Part shown: piece after piece, positions 5,537 through 6,702 of the stretch
How positions within the stretch are numbered: the stretch's first letter is position 1
How the letters are laid out: each line of letters opens with the position of its first letter
DNA from: an uncultured Duganella sp.
GTDB lineage: Bacteria > Pseudomonadota > Gammaproteobacteria > Burkholderiales > Burkholderiaceae
DNA: 6,702 nucleotides
NCBI GenBank assembly: GCA_946482335.1
Contig: CAMLRG010000257.1
Span: 1 to 6,702 of the forward strand
Reading direction: 5' to 3'
Notes under the pieces: model-generated
Databases searched by the model: none
What the model saw: the letters and a program-made list of their open reading frames with translations, nothing else
Told to the model about the DNA's origin: nothing
Position numbers and translations under genes: made by a program

Positions 5537-6600
5537 AGCCGGAGAACCATCCCATCGCGGCTGCCGCGTTGAGCACCGCGGTGCCCAGCCTGCCCATGGA
5601 CGAAGTGGCCGCCCTGGCGCGGCGCCTTTACGGCATCAGCGGCAGCGTCAAGCCGCTGGCCGGGGAGCGCGACCAGAATTGCTGCATCGAGACCGGGGAC
5701 GGCGCGCGCTATGTCATCAAGATCAGCAATCCATCCGAGCCGGTTGCCGTGGTCGATTTCCAGATCGCCGCGCTGGACCACATCGCCCGCGTCGCGCCAG
5801 GCCTGCCGGTGCCGCGCGTGCTGCGGACACTGGGCGGCACGACGCGCGACAGCGTCGCCTTGGCCGGCGGCGCCCACACCACGGTGCGGATGCTGAGCTA
5901 TCTCGACGGGATCCAGATCCGGGAAACGCCCCGCACCGCCACGCAGCGCCGGCGCATGGGGACCCTGCTCGCCGAACTGGATCTCGCGCTGCGCGATTTC
6001 GTCCACCCGGCGGCGACGCACAACCTGCTCTGGAACGTTTCGGCAGCGCACCGCCTGCGCGACAAGCTCGATGGCGTCCCGGATGCCCCGCGCCGCGCGC
6101 TCGCTGAAGCGTTCATGCAGCGCTTCACCGAACACGTCCTGCCGCATCTCGCGTCGGTGCGGGCCCAGGTCATCCACAACGATTACCACCTCTACAACGT
6201 GCTGGTCGCTCCCGGCGACCATGAGCGCATCGTGGGCATCATCGACTTCGGCGACATGCTGCACGCGCCGCTGGTCGGCGAGGTCGCTACTGCAGCAGCT
6301 TTCCATATGACCGGCAGCACCGATCCCTTCGAAGGGCCGGCGCAGTTCGTCGGGGCTTACCACGCGACCCTGCCGCTGACCGCCATCGAACAGGAAATCG
6401 TGGCCGACCTGATGGCGACACGCCACCTGATCACGGCACTGATCTCCGAATGGCGCGCTGCGCGCTACCCGGAAAACCGCGCCTACATCATGCGCCACAA
6501 TCCGGCCGCGTGGGAAGCGCTGTCGCAGATGGCCGACCTTTCCCGCAATGAGGCCCGCGACCGTTTACTGAATCAAGCACCAACAGGAACAAGCCAATGA
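5533..6600 (+). CDS. APH-fold small-molecule kinase, hydroxylysine kinase (HYKK)-like
   Basis: The product is 355 residues. The ATG overlaps the HAD stop (ATGA) and has no good Shine-Dalgarno, which suggests translational coupling; the frame extends upstream inside HAD but not as real coding. It has the aminoglycoside/choline kinase fold: the N-lobe lysine is probably K63 in YVIKISNP, the catalytic loop is IHNDYHLYN (D217, N222), and the metal-binding motif is IIDFGDM (D238). It recalls human hydroxylysine kinase along its length: YVxKISN, VRxLxYLxG, HGDxxxxN as HND here, DFGDM, PLTAxE, and YPENxxYxM (residues 312-320). That family uses GTP to phosphorylate the hydroxyl of 5-hydroxylysine (EC 2.7.1.81). 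The downstream class III PLP enzyme strengthens this reading. Antibiotic resistance is unlikely from context. The exact substrate, hydroxylysine or another hydroxy-amine, remains inferred. Confidence 0.85.
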   Translation: MKPENHPIAAAALSTAVPSLPMDEVAALARRLYGISGSVKPLAGERDQNCCIETGDGARYVIKISNPSEPVAVVDFQIAALDHIARVAPGLPVPRVLRTLGGTTRDSVALAGGAHTTVRMLSYLDGIQIRETPRTATQRRRMGTLLAELDLALRDFVHPAATHNLLWNVSAAHRLRDKLDGVPDAPRRALAEAFMQRFTEHVLPHLASVRAQVIHNDYHLYNVLVAPGDHERIVGIIDFGDMLHAPLVGEVATAAAFHMTGSTDPFEGPAQFVGAYHATLPLTAIEQEIVADLMATRHLITALISEWRAARYPENRAYIMRHNPAAWEALSQMADLSRNEARDRLLNQAPTGTSQ

Positions 6601-6702
6601 AAAGCACCACTGACCTCAACATGGTTAACGCCTATATCCCTGGGCGCGCCAACCTGGCTCCCGCCACCGCGGCGATGATCGCACGGCGCGATGCCTTGCT
6701 CG
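6597..6702 (+). CDS. Start of probable class III PLP aminotransferase / phospho-lyase (cut by window edge)
   Basis: Only 35 codons are visible. ATG at 6597 overlaps the kinase stop as ATGA, and AGGA (6585-6588) lies eight bases before it. The segment MVNAYIPGRANL followed by ATAAMIARRDALL resembles the leader of class III aminotransferases of the AGXT2/ETNPPL/PHYKPL type, where an RRxxLLG stretch comes just before the first core strand. The PLP lysine and all other active-site residues lie beyond the window, so the family call rests on this short leader and on coupling to a HYKK-like kinase. If correct, it would act on the phosphorylated product of that kinase. Confidence 0.6.
   Translation, partial: MKSTTDLNMVNAYIPGRANLAPATAAMIARRDALL

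Noticed and set aside
5440..6498. Long minus-strand open frame across the kinase gene
   Set aside because: The plus-strand kinase motifs are clear and the antisense product looks like no protein family.
5533..6600. Aminoglycoside resistance phosphotransferase
   Set aside because: The fold is shared, but the overall sequence pattern is closer to hydroxylysine kinase and the operon context is metabolic.
1..6702. CRISPR array, insertion sequence or defence system
   Set aside because: No regularly spaced repeats, transposase or defence-type domains are seen; the only mobile-DNA sign is the integrase.

Overview
The window is GC-rich (roughly 60-65% in most genes), with betaproteobacterial-looking coding sequence. 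The integrase subfamily, the Ig-plus-kelch secreted protein, the chemoreceptor and the style of the amino-acid-type operon best fit Burkholderiales, probably Oxalobacteraceae (Massilia or a relative). That placement rests on recognition of protein style and was not tested by a search.

Left edge (1-800): the 5' end of a tyrosine recombinase (integrase) gene runs leftwards off the window. Before it comes about 280 bp of AT-rich non-coding DNA holding a near-consensus sigma70 promoter for the integrase, an 18-bp dyad at its predicted start site, and more palindromes. This looks like the integrase end of an integrated element, but no tRNA and no duplicated att core can be seen.

Middle (838-4658): an exported Ig-like plus seven-blade kelch protein ends in a hairpin terminator that overlaps its stop codon. 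A classical transmembrane methyl-accepting chemotaxis protein (MCP) follows, with a hairpin just before its Shine-Dalgarno. The MCP is convergent with an alpha/beta hydrolase on the minus strand, and the two stop codons abut with no base between them.

Right part (4659-6702): a divergent intergenic region with overlapping inverted repeats leads into a rightward operon. Its genes are a type II haloacid-dehalogenase-like HAD protein, a kinase closely resembling hydroxylysine kinase (HYKK, APH fold), and the start of what looks like a PLP-dependent class III aminotransferase. Each junction is an ATGA stop/start overlap. In animals and bacteria, HYKK-type kinases work with class III aminotransferase-fold phospho-lyases: the kinase phosphorylates the hydroxyl of an amino-alcohol substrate, and the PLP enzyme removes phosphate and ammonia. 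The operon is therefore probably catabolic for hydroxylysine or a similar hydroxy-amine. The role of the HAD protein there is open, and it is the least explained part of the window.
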